DNA of 64,000 nt from Streptomyces liliiviolaceus (lineage in GTDB: Bacteria > Actinomycetota > Actinomycetes > Streptomycetales > Streptomycetaceae), in assembly GCF_018070025.1 (NCBI RefSeq), contig NZ_JAGPYQ010000001.1:310001-374000 (forward strand), written 5' to 3'. Of the stretch, positions 8,833 to 17,065 are shown in pieces; position 1 is the stretch's first letter, and each line of letters begins with the position of its first letter. Below the pieces are notes generated by a model. The model had not been told where the DNA came from, ran no database searches, and saw only the letters and a list, made by a program, of their open reading frames with translations. The position numbers and the translations under genes were made by a program.

Positions 8833-10502
8833 CACACCACCAGGACCGCCGCCCACACCAGTGCCAGCACGACGGCCAACGGCCAGAGCGGGCGGCCCCG
8901 TTCGGGGGTGGTGCTCTCCCCGGTGGGCCGCAGCGCCGGGTCGTCGCGCATGGCCGACAGCTCGGCCGCCAGCGCGTCGTACGGATGGACCAGGCCGCGC
9001 CGGCGCTCGAACCACGCCCAGCGCGGCGCCGCGACCGACCAGTCGTCGCCCCGCCAGCGCAGTTTCAGCTCGAAGGACCGGCGGCGTACGGAGCGGATGT
9101 CGTCCCAGGGAACGTGCCGGGGGCCGCGCAGCCCGGTGACCCACAGGCCCGAGCGGTCGGCGGTGATGCGCCAGGCGAGTTTCACGGGGACGCGGGCGGC
9201 TCCGTAGAGACCGAGGGCTGCGGCCAGAGCCAGCTTCCAGGAGGGCAGTTCGGCCTCGGTGAACCCGGCCCAGGTGAGCCAGACGCCCCACTGCACCAGC
9301 AGCGCGGCGGCCACCCAGTCCAGCCAGCCCGCACGCCAGCGACGCACCGGGGCGGGCGGGCGGTCCACGACCGACTCCCTGGCCTGCCGCGCCAGTTGAC
9401 GGTTCTGCTCCTCGCGGGCCTTCTCCCTGGCGACGCGCCGCACACCCGCGCTCGGCGACAACGGGCGGACCGGGCCCGCCGACCACTCCGTCAGCGGCGG
9501 CTGGTCGGGGTCCTCGTCGGCGCTGAGGACCACGACCTCGGCACCGTCGAAGGGCGCCCCGAAGAGGACGGCCTCGCGCACCGGCCCGGGGACGTCGTCG
9601 TCGACGGCGTCGAGGAGCCGCTCCAACTCCTCGGCCCCGGCCCCGGCCCCGGTATCGGCATCGACATCGGCGGTGTCCGCCTCGTCCTCGTCCTCGTCGG
9701 ATTCGCCGTCGTACGACGTCAGTTCCACCGTGAACAGGGGGCGCAGCGCCGCCAGGTCGTCCGCCGCGTACACCTCCGTGGTGCCCTGCGCGTCGTCGCG
9801 TACGAGGACACGCAGTACGGGTGCGGGGGCCCGGCGCAGTGCGACGGCCCGGTGGCGGCCGAGCCACGCCGAGACCAGGGCGGTCAATCCGAGCCCCGTC
9901 AGATAGAAGGCCATGACCCAGGAACCGCGCTGGTCGTCGACCGTGCCCCACAGATGCGCGGTGACACCGGTGAGGACACCGAGCACGAGCACCACGAGGC
10001 CGAGCGGCAGCAGGAAACGGCCGCGCCGCACCGGGGCCCGCGCGTCGGGGACCTGTGCCGTGCCGTCCCCGGCGGCCTCCAGGGCCTGTTCCAGCTGGGC
10101 GCCGCGGGCCCGCAGACGTACGGCGACGGCAGCCCAGGAGGCGACCACGACGAACGCCCCGACGGCGGTCACCGCCCAGGGCAGGGACGACGCCTGCACC
10201 GCGAGCCCCAGGAGCAGCGCGGGCGCTCCGGCCCAGACCAGTTCGGGGCGTGCGAGCACCCACAGGACGTACACCGCGAAGCCCGCCGCGACGAACGGCC
10301 ACAGGCCGCCGAGCATCGCGGCCCAGGCGCCCGCGCAGAGCGCGAGGGTGGTCACGGCGCCGGCGATCGACCGGCGCACCCGCAGGAACGTCCAGCGCGA
10401 CGGCAGCGCGGCCGACCAGTTCGCCGCCCGGCCGGCCGTCCAGTCCCGGCAGTCGTCGGGTATCGCGGCCGCGGGCAGTCGCAGCGGCTCGTCGTACGAC
10501 AC
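8826..10502 (-). CDS. Multi-pass membrane protein of unknown function
   Basis: 558 residues from a GTG at 10502 with AGGAG 5 nt upstream; an ATG at 10553 is in frame but has no ribosome site. About eight hydrophobic segments are visible: pairs near residues 45-80, 90-120, 150-190 and 395-430, and a last one at the extreme C terminus (LWPLAVVLALVWAAVLVV). Between the middle and last helices is a soluble part with an acidic stretch (SDEDEDEADTADVDAD) and a PH-like beta-rich segment around ITADRSGLWVTGLRG and DDIRSVRRRSFELKLRW. The last resembles the bacterial PH domain also present in the next gene. I cannot assign a function. The stop lies in the heptamer repeat. Confidence 0.8.
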   Translation of the reverse strand: MSYDEPLRLPAAAIPDDCRDWTAGRAANWSAALPSRWTFLRVRRSIAGAVTTLALCAGAWAAMLGGLWPFVAAGFAVYVLWVLARPELVWAGAPALLLGLAVQASSLPWAVTAVGAFVVVASWAAVAVRLRARGAQLEQALEAAGDGTAQVPDARAPVRRGRFLLPLGLVVLVLGVLTGVTAHLWGTVDDQRGSWVMAFYLTGLGLTALVSAWLGRHRAVALRRAPAPVLRVLVRDDAQGTTEVYAADDLAALRPLFTVELTSYDGESDEDEDEADTADVDADTGAGAGAEELERLLDAVDDDVPGPVREAVLFGAPFDGAEVVVLSADEDPDQPPLTEWSAGPVRPLSPSAGVRRVAREKAREEQNRQLARQARESVVDRPPAPVRRWRAGWLDWVAAALLVQWGVWLTWAGFTEAELPSWKLALAAALGLYGAARVPVKLAWRITADRSGLWVTGLRGPRHVPWDDIRSVRRRSFELKLRWRGDDWSVAAPRWAWFERRRGLVHPYDALAAELSAMRDDPALRPTGESTTPERGRPLWPLAVVLALVWAAVLVVWG

Positions 10503-10715
10503 ATGCACTCCTGGATCGCGTGGAAACGCCGGTGCCGACACCGGCGCGGGCACCGGTGGTGACAGTAGCGAGCGGGACGGCCCGCCCAGGCCGGCGGACG
10601 TCCCGGCGCCCGGGGCGGGCGCCGCCCTCTCGTACGGGCGGGCGTGGCCATCCGCCTCAAGCGGGCACGCGCGGAGTGCGGCGGGGCGCCGCCGGGGGGG
10701 GTGCGGTGTGCGGGA

Positions 10716-11399
10716 TCAGGCCACGGACAGGAGGATCGCCAGCAGGACCGCTCCGGCCGCCGCGGGGGCCAGCACCTCGTAGGCCCAGCGCACCGACACC
10801 TCGCCCTGGGCCTGCGGGTCCTTGGCGTGGGCCTCAACCAGTTCGCGCAGTTCGTCGATGATCTGATCGCCCTGGGCGCGTACGGGGCCGGTGGCGACCG
10901 GGGTGGGGTGCGGGTGCGGGGCCTGCCGGGGCTGGCCGAGGCGGCCGCGGGCGCCCGCCGTGCCGCCGCGGGCCTCCTTGCGGGCGGCCCGGTTGCGGGC
11001 CCGCAGCGAGACCGGCACGGCCCAGACCTGGTACTTGGTGCCGGCCTTGTCGAGTACCTCGTTCGAGTAGCCGGACCTGAACGCCTCGACCGTTCCCCAC
11101 GGCAGCGTGATCACCCGGAAGGGGTTACGGATGCGCAGGCGCTGCTCGTTCGCGTGAACGGCGGGGCGCAGGGTGAAGGCGGCGACCAGGGGGACCAGCA
11201 GGAGCAGTGCGGCCAGCGCGACCCAGGGGGTGCGGCCCTCGCCCGTGACGAGCGCGTCGATCCCGAGCCAGGCCGCGATGGCGAGCAGCAGGGCGCCGCC
11301 CGCGACACCGGAGGGGGACCGGTAGACCCTGTCCTTGAACTGGGGTTCCGGCGAGCTCGGGGTGTCCGGTGCGGGGGGCTGGTGGTCCGGGGTCGTCAT
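10716..11399 (-). CDS. PH-domain membrane protein
   Basis: 227 residues from ATG 11399. Two helices (about residues 33-50 and 58-76) are followed by a bacterial PH-like segment: NEQRLRIRNPFRVITLPWGTVEAF, then YQVWAVPVSL. A charged linker and a final helix at the C terminus complete it. The frame stays open upstream to 12035 because the repeat array has no stops in this frame; that upstream part is GC-rich repeat translation and is excluded. Families with this layout are common membrane proteins in Streptomyces with no proven role. It is the probable partner of the preceding membrane protein, being adjacent and on the same strand, with a 213 bp gap. Confidence 0.8.
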   Translation of the reverse strand: MTTPDHQPPAPDTPSSPEPQFKDRVYRSPSGVAGGALLLAIAAWLGIDALVTGEGRTPWVALAALLLLVPLVAAFTLRPAVHANEQRLRIRNPFRVITLPWGTVEAFRSGYSNEVLDKAGTKYQVWAVPVSLRARNRAARKEARGGTAGARGRLGQPRQAPHPHPTPVATGPVRAQGDQIIDELRELVEAHAKDPQAQGEVSVRWAYEVLAPAAAGAVLLAILLSVA

Positions 11400-11554
11400 A
11401 CCCCGATTCTGCCTGACCGTTCCCACGGGGGTCGCTCCGCGGGTGGGGACGCGGACGCTGCCCGCACCTTCCGTCCGGGCGGGGGCCCGGTCCCGCGCCC
11501 AGGCCCGCGCCCGGGCCGTCGCCGTCTGCGGCGCCGCGGGGGCGGACCGCGCCG

Positions 11555-11996
11555 TTCCCCGCGCCCCTGGCCGGGGGCATCGTCGGCTGCAGGAGCGTGG
11601 GGGTTGCCCGCGCCGTTCCCCGCGCCCCCGGCAGGGCACCCCTGCGGGACCCCACGCCCGAGCGTCGTCGACTGCGGCGGCGTGGGGGCGGGCCGCGCAG
11701 TTCCCCGCGCCCCTGGCAGGGCGCCCCTGCGGGACCCCTCGCCGGGGACGTCGTCGGCTGCGGGCGTGCGGGGGTTGCTCGCGCCGTTCCCCGCGCCCCT
11801 CGCGGGGCGCCCCTGCGGGGCCCCTCGCCCGGGCGTCGTCGGCTGCGGGAGCGTGGGGGCGGGCCGCGCAGTTCCCCGCGCCCCTGGCGGGGCTGCGGCA
11901 AGGCGCCCCCGAAGGGGCGCGGGGAACGGCGCGGGCAACCCCCACACGCCCGCAGCCGAAGACACCCCGGCCACCACCCAAAAGGGGCGCGGGGAA
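11555..11996. repeat. Array of seven intergenic repeat units (five direct, two inverted)
   Basis: The core TTCCCCGCGCCCC occurs at 11555, 11616, 11701, 11787 and 11872, and its reverse complement at 11914 and 11984. Spacing in the direct part is 61, 85, 86 and 85 bp. Each unit also carries a CGTCGTCGGCTGCGG-type block and a GGGACCCC-type block, so the period is a real 85 bp tandem. This fills the 11400-12090 gap between the PH-domain gene and deoC; I see no gene in that gap. Confidence 0.9.
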
Positions 11997-12059
11997 CAGC
12001 GCAGGCGCCCCCCACACCCCCACAGACGAACGCACCCCACACCCAGGGGTGTACAGCCG

Positions 12060-12071
12060 CTACGCGCGTAG
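12060..12071. promoter_or_regulatory. Nucleoside-regulon operator before deoC
   Basis: A perfect 12 bp palindrome CTACGCGCGTAG, ending 19 bp before the chosen deoC ATG. TATGCT at 12073-12078 could be the -10 hexamer, placing transcription near the GTG/ATG start region, so a bound repressor would block the promoter. The same palindrome is found before add (23914) and the nucleoside ABC operon (37491). Confidence 0.75.
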
Positions 12072-12090
12072 ATATGCTCGGGTGGTGACC

Positions 12091-13050
12091 ATGCCCACCA
12101 CCACCCCCTCCGCAGCCCCCGCCTTCACGGACGTGACCGCGTCAGACAGCGCCCTGCGCCGCTTCCTCCACGGGCTGCCCGGCGTCGACACGGTCGGTCT
12201 GGAGGCGCGCGCCGCCGCGCTCGGCACCCGTTCCGTCAAGACGACCGCGAAGGCGTACGCCATAGACCTCGCCATCTCGATGGTCGACCTGACGACGCTG
12301 GAAGGCGCGGACACCCCCGGCAAGGTCCGGGCGCTCGGCGCCAAGGCCGTCCACCCGGACCCCACGGACCGCACCGCCCCGACGACCGCCGCCGTCTGCG
12401 TCTACCCCGACATGGTGGCCGCGGCCAAGGACGCCGTCGCCGGCTCAGGCGTGCTGGTCGCCTCCGTCGCGACCGCATTTCCGGCCGGCCGCGCCGCGCT
12501 CGACGTGAAGCTGGCCGACGTGCGCGACGCCGTCGCCGCGGGCGCCGACGAGATCGACATGGTCATCGACCGCGGCGCGTTCCTCGCGGGCAGGTACCTG
12601 AAGGTGTACGACGAGATCGTCGCCGTGAAGGAGGCCTCGGGCGCCGCCCGCCTGAAGGTCATCTTCGAGACGGGCGAGCTGTCGACGTACGACAACATCC
12701 GGCGCGCGAGCTGGCTCGGCATGCTGGCGGGCGCGGACTTCATCAAGACGTCGACGGGCAAGGTCGCCGTCAACGCGACCCCCGCGAACACCCTTTTGAT
12801 GCTGGAGGCCGTCCGCGACTTCCGCGCGCAGACCGGGGTCCAGGTGGGCGTGAAGCCCGCCGGCGGCATTCGTACCACGAAGGACGCCGTCAAGTTCCTG
12901 GTGCTGGTCAAGGAGACCGCGGGCGAGGACTGGCTGGACAACCACTGGTTCCGCTTCGGCGCGTCCTCGCTCCTCAACGACCTGCTGATGCAGCGCCAGA
13001 AACTGGCCACCGGCCGCTACTCCGGCCCCGACTACGTGACGGTGGACTGA
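12091..13050 (+). CDS. deoC: Deoxyribose-phosphate aldolase
   Basis: 319 residues. Cleaves 2-deoxyribose 5-phosphate to glyceraldehyde 3-phosphate and acetaldehyde, the last step of deoxynucleoside breakdown. The Schiff-base lysine motif FIKTSTGK is near residue 233 and the second lysine lies in VGVKPAGGIR near residue 256. The ATG at 12091 is preceded by possible GTG starts at 12082 and 12085; a longer open frame runs back through the repeat array and is not used. No good Shine-Dalgarno is visible, and the likely promoter lies so close that the message may be leaderless. The next gene, an aldehyde dehydrogenase, starts 5 bp later and fits the need to remove the acetaldehyde product. Longer than the 220-260 residues of short DeoC forms because of an N-terminal extension. 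Confidence 0.93.
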   Translation: MPTTTPSAAPAFTDVTASDSALRRFLHGLPGVDTVGLEARAAALGTRSVKTTAKAYAIDLAISMVDLTTLEGADTPGKVRALGAKAVHPDPTDRTAPTTAAVCVYPDMVAAAKDAVAGSGVLVASVATAFPAGRAALDVKLADVRDAVAAGADEIDMVIDRGAFLAGRYLKVYDEIVAVKEASGAARLKVIFETGELSTYDNIRRASWLGMLAGADFIKTSTGKVAVNATPANTLLMLEAVRDFRAQTGVQVGVKPAGGIRTTKDAVKFLVLVKETAGEDWLDNHWFRFGASSLLNDLLMQRQKLATGRYSGPDYVTVD

Positions 13051-13055
13051 TCCAC

Positions 13056-14516
13056 ATGGCTTCCGCAACGCCTTCCGCAACGGCTTCCGCGTTCGAGTAC
13101 GCACCGGCGCCCGAGTCCCGCTCCGTCGTCGACATCGCCCCGTCGTACGGGCTGTTCATCGACGGCGAGTTCACCGAGGCCGCCGACGGCAAGGTCTTCA
13201 AGACCGTCAGCCCGAGCACCGAAGAGGTGCTGTCCGAGATCGCCCGGGCGGGCGAGGCGGACGTCGACCGCGCGGTGAAGGCCGCCCGCCGGGCCTTCGA
13301 GAAGTGGTCCGCGCTGCCCGGCTCCGAGCGCGCCAAGTACCTGTTCCGTATCGCCCGCATCATCCAGGAGCGCAGCCGCGAGCTGGCCGTCCTGGAGACG
13401 CTGGACAACGGAAAGCCCATCAAGGAGACGAGGGACGCCGACCTCCCCCTGGTGGCGGCGCACTTCTTCTACTACGCGGGCTGGGCCGACAAGCTCGACC
13501 ACGCCGGCTTCGGCGCGAACCCGCGCCCGCTGGGCGTCGCCGGCCAGGTCATCCCCTGGAACTTCCCGCTCCTGATGCTGGCCTGGAAGATCGCCCCGGC
13601 CCTCGCGACGGGCAACACGGTGGTGCTGAAGCCCGCCGAGACGACCCCCCTGTCCGCCCTGTTCTTCGCGGACATCTGCCGCCAGGCGGGCCTGCCCAAG
13701 GGCGTCGTCAACATCCTGCCGGGATACGGCGACGCGGGCGCGGCGCTCGTCGAGCACCCGGACGTGAACAAGGTGGCCTTCACCGGCTCAACCGCCGTCG
13801 GCAAGGCCATCGCCCGCCAGGTGGCGGGCACGGCCAAGAAGGTCACGCTCGAACTGGGCGGCAAGGGCGCGAACATCGTCTTCGACGACGCCCCGATCGA
13901 CCAGGCCGTCGAGGGCATCGTCACGGGCATCTTCTTCAACCAGGGCCAGGTCTGCTGCGCGGGCTCGCGGCTCCTTGTCCAGGAGTCGATCCACGACGAG
14001 CTGCTGGACTCCCTCAAGCGCAGGCTCTCGACGCTGCGTCTGGGCGACCCACTCGACAAGAACACCGACATCGGCGCGATCAACAGCGCCGAGCAGCTCG
14101 CCCGGATCTCCTCGCTCGTCGAGCAGGGCGAGGCGGAGGGCGCCGAGCGCTGGTCACCGTCCTGCGAACTGCCGTCGTCGGGCTACTGGTTCGCCCCGAC
14201 GCTCTTCACGAACGTCACCCAGGCGCACACCGTCGCCCGCGACGAGATCTTCGGCCCGGTCCTGTCCGTCCTCACCTTCCGCACCCCGGACGAGGCGGTC
14301 GCGAAGGCCAACAACAGCCAGTACGGCCTCTCGGCGGGCATCTGGACCGAGAAGGGTTCCCGGATCCTGGCGGTCGCGAGCAAGCTGCGCGCGGGTGTCA
14401 TCTGGTCCAACACGTTCAACAAGTTCGATCCGACCTCGCCGTTCGGCGGCTACAAGGAGTCGGGCTACGGCCGCGAGGGCGGTCGCCACGGCCTGGAGGC
14501 GTACCTCGATGTCTGA
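13056..14516 (+). CDS. NAD(P)-dependent aldehyde dehydrogenase
   Basis: 486 residues, a complete ALDH. The cofactor-binding stretch VIPWNFPLLMLAWKIAPALA is near residue 167, the FTGSTAVGK loop near 242, the general-base Glu in LELGGKGANI near 265, and the catalytic Cys pair in QVCCAG at residues 300-301. The EIFGPVLSV and KESGYGREGG motifs follow towards the end. It is 5 bp behind deoC and overlaps the next gene by 8 bp, so the three are one operon. The placement suggests it oxidises acetaldehyde from the DeoC reaction to acetate; that substrate is inferred from context. The N-terminal 30 residues are Ser/Ala/Thr-rich. Confidence 0.92.
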   Translation: MASATPSATASAFEYAPAPESRSVVDIAPSYGLFIDGEFTEAADGKVFKTVSPSTEEVLSEIARAGEADVDRAVKAARRAFEKWSALPGSERAKYLFRIARIIQERSRELAVLETLDNGKPIKETRDADLPLVAAHFFYYAGWADKLDHAGFGANPRPLGVAGQVIPWNFPLLMLAWKIAPALATGNTVVLKPAETTPLSALFFADICRQAGLPKGVVNILPGYGDAGAALVEHPDVNKVAFTGSTAVGKAIARQVAGTAKKVTLELGGKGANIVFDDAPIDQAVEGIVTGIFFNQGQVCCAGSRLLVQESIHDELLDSLKRRLSTLRLGDPLDKNTDIGAINSAEQLARISSLVEQGEAEGAERWSPSCELPSSGYWFAPTLFTNVTQAHTVARDEIFGPVLSVLTFRTPDEAVAKANNSQYGLSAGIWTEKGSRILAVASKLRAGVIWSNTFNKFDPTSPFGGYKESGYGREGGRHGLEAYLDV

Positions 14517-15444
14517 CAAGCCGAAGAACACCGAGAAGGCCAAGCAGGCCGAACAGGCCGCGCCGCGGCGCCTGAGCGTCTTCAAGACCTACAAGCTGTA
14601 CGTCGGCGGGAAGTTCCCGCGTTCCGAGAGCGGCCGGGTGTACGAGGTGACCGACTCGAAGGGCACATGGCTGGCCAACGCGCCGCGTGCGAGCCGCAAG
14701 GACGCCCGTGACGCGGTCGTCGCCGCCCGCAAGGCGTTCGGCGGCTGGTCCGGCGCGACCGCGTACAACCGCGGCCAGGTCCTCTACCGCGTCGCGGAGA
14801 TGCTGGAGGGCCGCAGGGACCAGTTCGTACGGGAGGTCTCGGAAGCGGAGGGTCTCTCGAAGTCCCGGGCCGCCGCCCAGGTGGACGCGGCGATCGACCG
14901 CTGGGTCTGGTACGCGGGCTGGACCGACAAGATCGCCCAGGTCGTCGGCGGCGGGAACCCGGTGGCGGGCCCGTACTTCAACCTCTCGTCCCCCGAACCG
15001 ACGGGTGTGGTGACGGTCCTCGCCCCGCAGGAGTCGTCGTTCCTCGGGCTGGTCTCGGTGCTCGCCCCGGTGATCGCGACCGGCAACACGGCGGTCGTCA
15101 TCGCGAGCGAGAGGTCCCCGCTCCCCGCGCTGTCGCTGGGCGAGGTCCTGGCGACCTCGGACGTCCCGGGCGGCGTGGTGAATATCCTCACCGGCGGTAC
15201 GGCTGAGATCGCGGCCCCGCTCGCCGCCCACCAGGACGTCAACGCGATCGACCTGGCCGGCGCCGACGAGGCACTCGCGAAGGAACTGGAGATCGCGGCG
15301 GCCGACAACCTCAAGCGCGTCGTCCGTCCACAGCCTGTGGATTACTTCGCCACGCCCGGCACGGACCGCCTGACGGCCTTCCTGGAGACGAAGACGGTCT
15401 GGCACCCCACGGGAGCGCTGGGCGCGTCGGGCTCGTCCTACTAG
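14509..15444 (+). CDS. Truncated aldehyde-dehydrogenase-like protein without catalytic domain
   Basis: 311 residues from ATG 14509, which overlaps the end of the complete ALDH gene. It matches the N-terminal cofactor-binding half of ALDH (LYVGGKFPRSESG near residue 30, then a degenerate cofactor block VTVLAPQESSFLGLVSVLAP). It has no ELGG glutamate and no catalytic cysteine: after VVNILTGG it goes directly to a short C-terminal stretch (LKRVVRPQPVDYF) and stops. The codon pattern is normal, and the tail does not look like frameshifted sequence, so it is probably a maintained short protein and not decay. A likely role is as a non-catalytic partner of the preceding ALDH, as in the two-domain ALDH16 family where one domain is inactive. 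That role is inferred. Confidence 0.82.
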   Translation: MSDKPKNTEKAKQAEQAAPRRLSVFKTYKLYVGGKFPRSESGRVYEVTDSKGTWLANAPRASRKDARDAVVAARKAFGGWSGATAYNRGQVLYRVAEMLEGRRDQFVREVSEAEGLSKSRAAAQVDAAIDRWVWYAGWTDKIAQVVGGGNPVAGPYFNLSSPEPTGVVTVLAPQESSFLGLVSVLAPVIATGNTAVVIASERSPLPALSLGEVLATSDVPGGVVNILTGGTAEIAAPLAAHQDVNAIDLAGADEALAKELEIAAADNLKRVVRPQPVDYFATPGTDRLTAFLETKTVWHPTGALGASGSSY

Positions 15445-15480
15445 ACCGCCGACGCAAGAGAACGGTTCGGCCCCCATACG

Positions 15481-15522
15481 GAGAGCCGCGCATCCCCACC
15501 GTCCGGGGGAGGCGCGGCTCTC
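15481..15522. terminator. Bidirectional terminator hairpin
   Basis: Arms GAGAGCCGCGC (15481-15491) and GCGCGGCTCTC (15512-15522) are perfect complements. They lie between the convergent ALDH-like gene and the secreted-protein gene at 15558. Confidence 0.8.
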
Positions 15523-15557
15523 TCTCGCCCGCACAGGGGCTCATGGGCGCTCGCGGT

Positions 15558-15962
15558 TCAGGCGCCCAGCAGTGTCGTCACCTGGCCCAGCACCGGGACG
15601 CTGCCCAGCGACTGGGCCTGCGCGACCGGCGCCGTCAGCATGGTCGTCGCCATCGGCGGGAAGTCGGCGATCTGGGTGCCGAGCCCGTTGTCGAGCGGGT
15701 CGACGCCCGTGCCGGCCAGCGGGTTGGGCTTCAGGTCCGCGACCGGACCGGTCACGTAACCGACCGTCCCGGTCAGTGCCTGCAGCCCGGCCTGCGGGTC
15801 GACGGTGCCCAGCGAGGTCGGGCGCGTACGGATCACGTCGACCACGGGGTCGGTGTCCGCGGCCGCCGCGGTCGCGCCCGCGCCGACCGCGATCCCCGCG
15901 GTGGTGAGGGCCAGCAACGCGCGCCGGGCGGTCGGGTTCTGGTAGGCCGTGTGTCGTGCCAT
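15558..15962 (-). CDS. Small secreted protein of unknown function
   Basis: 134 residues from ATG 15962 (MARHTAYQNPTARRAL). A signal peptide covers about residues 1-34 and ends in an AAAADTDP stretch. The mature 100 residues are rich in Leu, Pro, Gly, Thr and Val with no cysteine and no recognised domain. A longer in-frame reading up to 16163 overlaps the divergent kinase gene and is not supported. It resembles in composition the small secreted protein at 22267. Function unknown; probably exported, surface or matrix protein. Confidence 0.75.
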   Translation of the reverse strand: MARHTAYQNPTARRALLALTTAGIAVGAGATAAAADTDPVVDVIRTRPTSLGTVDPQAGLQALTGTVGYVTGPVADLKPNPLAGTGVDPLDNGLGTQIADFPPMATTMLTAPVAQAQSLGSVPVLGQVTTLLGA

Positions 15963-16089
15963 CGCTGCTGCCACCTTCTGATGCGCTGAGTAATCAGGTC
16001 GACACGTAGGGTAGTTGAGGGGTGACGTGCGTTCCAAAGGCGACCCGCGGGCTCGGCCGGGAGCGGATGATGCCGCACACTGGTGTCTC

Positions 16090-16776
16090 GTGAGTTCCCC
16101 TCTTCCGAATTCCCCGGCAACCGCACGTGTCGTACTGCTGTGCGGCCCCTCCGGCTCCGGCAAGTCCCTTCTCGCGGCCCGCTCCGGCCTTCCGGTGCTG
16201 CGGCTCGACGACTTCTACAAGGAGGGCCACGACCCGACGCTGCCGCAGGTGGCGGGGAGTTCGGACATCGACTGGGACCACCCGCTGTCCTGGGACGCGG
16301 ACGCGGCCGTCGCGGCGATCGCGGAGCTGTGCGGGACGGGGCGTACGAGCGTTCCCGTGTACGACATTTCGCTGAGCGCGCGTACGGGTGCCGAGACCGT
16401 CGACTTCGAGGGGACCCCGGTCTTCATCGCCGAGGGCATCTTCGCGGCGGAGATAGTGGAGCGGTGCCGGGAAGCGGGGCTGCTGGCCGACGCGCTCTGT
16501 CTGAGCCGGGGGGCCGTGACGACGTTCCGGCGGCGGTTCCTGCGGGATCTTCGCGAGGGCCGGAAGTCCGTACCGTTCCTTCTTCGGCGGGGGTGGCGGC
16601 TGATGCGGGACGAGCGGACGATCGTGTCGCGGCAGACCGCGCTCGGGGCGTACGCGTGTGATCGCGACGAGGCGCTGGCGCGGCTTGCCTCGGCGTCCCG
16701 CTCCTCGGCGTGTCGCTCCGCGGCGTCTCGCTCCGCGGCGGAGGTCGTGGATGACGTGCGGGTGAGTGGGGGCTGA
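16090..16776 (+). CDS. Uridine-kinase-like P-loop protein
   Basis: 228 residues from GTG 16090. Walker A GPSGSGKS at about residues 19-26, followed by LRLDDFYKEGHDPTL, the substrate-binding DDFY motif of the uridine kinase/phosphoribulokinase family, and FIAEGIFAAEIV as the Walker B region. So it probably phosphorylates a nucleoside or similar small molecule with ATP; uridine is the family default and fits the nucleoside-rich neighbourhood. An earlier TTG/GTG start at 16015/16027 is possible; neither start has a strong ribosome site. The C terminus (about residues 195-220) contains a short Ser-Arg-Ala repeat encoded by near-identical 12-15 bp units. Its stop codon overlaps the edge of an intergenic repeat copy. 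Confidence 0.8.
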   Translation: MSSPLPNSPATARVVLLCGPSGSGKSLLAARSGLPVLRLDDFYKEGHDPTLPQVAGSSDIDWDHPLSWDADAAVAAIAELCGTGRTSVPVYDISLSARTGAETVDFEGTPVFIAEGIFAAEIVERCREAGLLADALCLSRGAVTTFRRRFLRDLREGRKSVPFLLRRGWRLMRDERTIVSRQTALGAYACDRDEALARLASASRSSACRSAASRSAAEVVDDVRVSGG

Positions 16777-16867
16777 GCTCGCGCAGTTCCCCGCGCCCCT
16801 TAAAAGCGAAAGACTGCGCCGTTCCCCGCGCCCCTCAAGGGCGAAAGACTGCGCCGTTGCCCGCGGC
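16774..16867. repeat. Intergenic repeat copies after the kinase gene
   Basis: Direct copies of TTCCCCGCGCCCC at 16787 and 16822, plus a degenerate third near 16857, form a 35 bp tandem with a GCGAAAGACTGCGCCG spacer. The first unit overlaps the kinase stop codon. Confidence 0.85.
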
Positions 16868-16881
16868 CCTGGCGGCGGAAG

Positions 16882-16932
16882 CAAAAAGCAGCGGGGCCGG
16901 TTGGGCCCCCCGGCCCTTCCGGTCCCGCTGCT
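16882..16932 (-). terminator. Terminator of sigQ
   Basis: Arms AGCAGCGGGGCCGG (16887-16900) and CCGGTCCCGCTGCT (16919-16932), with one mismatch. On the minus strand the hairpin is followed by TTTTT, giving an intrinsic terminator downstream of the sigma-factor gene that ends at 17066. Confidence 0.7.
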
Positions 16933-17065
16933 CTTCGTGCTCCCCCGTGGTCCCCCCGGACCCCGTTGCTCCCCCGAGCCGTCCGTCACCTCCCCCGAAG
17001 TGACGAACTTTCCCCGTGCTGTCCGACGCCTCCCCCCGGAGTGACGGACATTCCCCCCACAGCCT

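Noticed and set aside
11555..11996. Regularly spaced repeat array considered as CRISPR
   Set aside because: The intervals between cores are themselves similar to each other, not unique spacers; the units are 85 bp tandem copies, orientation changes at the end, and no cas gene is present.
11335..12090. Open frames that extend deoC and the PH-domain gene through the repeat array
   Set aside because: The repeat is simply stop-free in several frames. Similarity to DeoC begins near 12091 and to the membrane protein below 11399.
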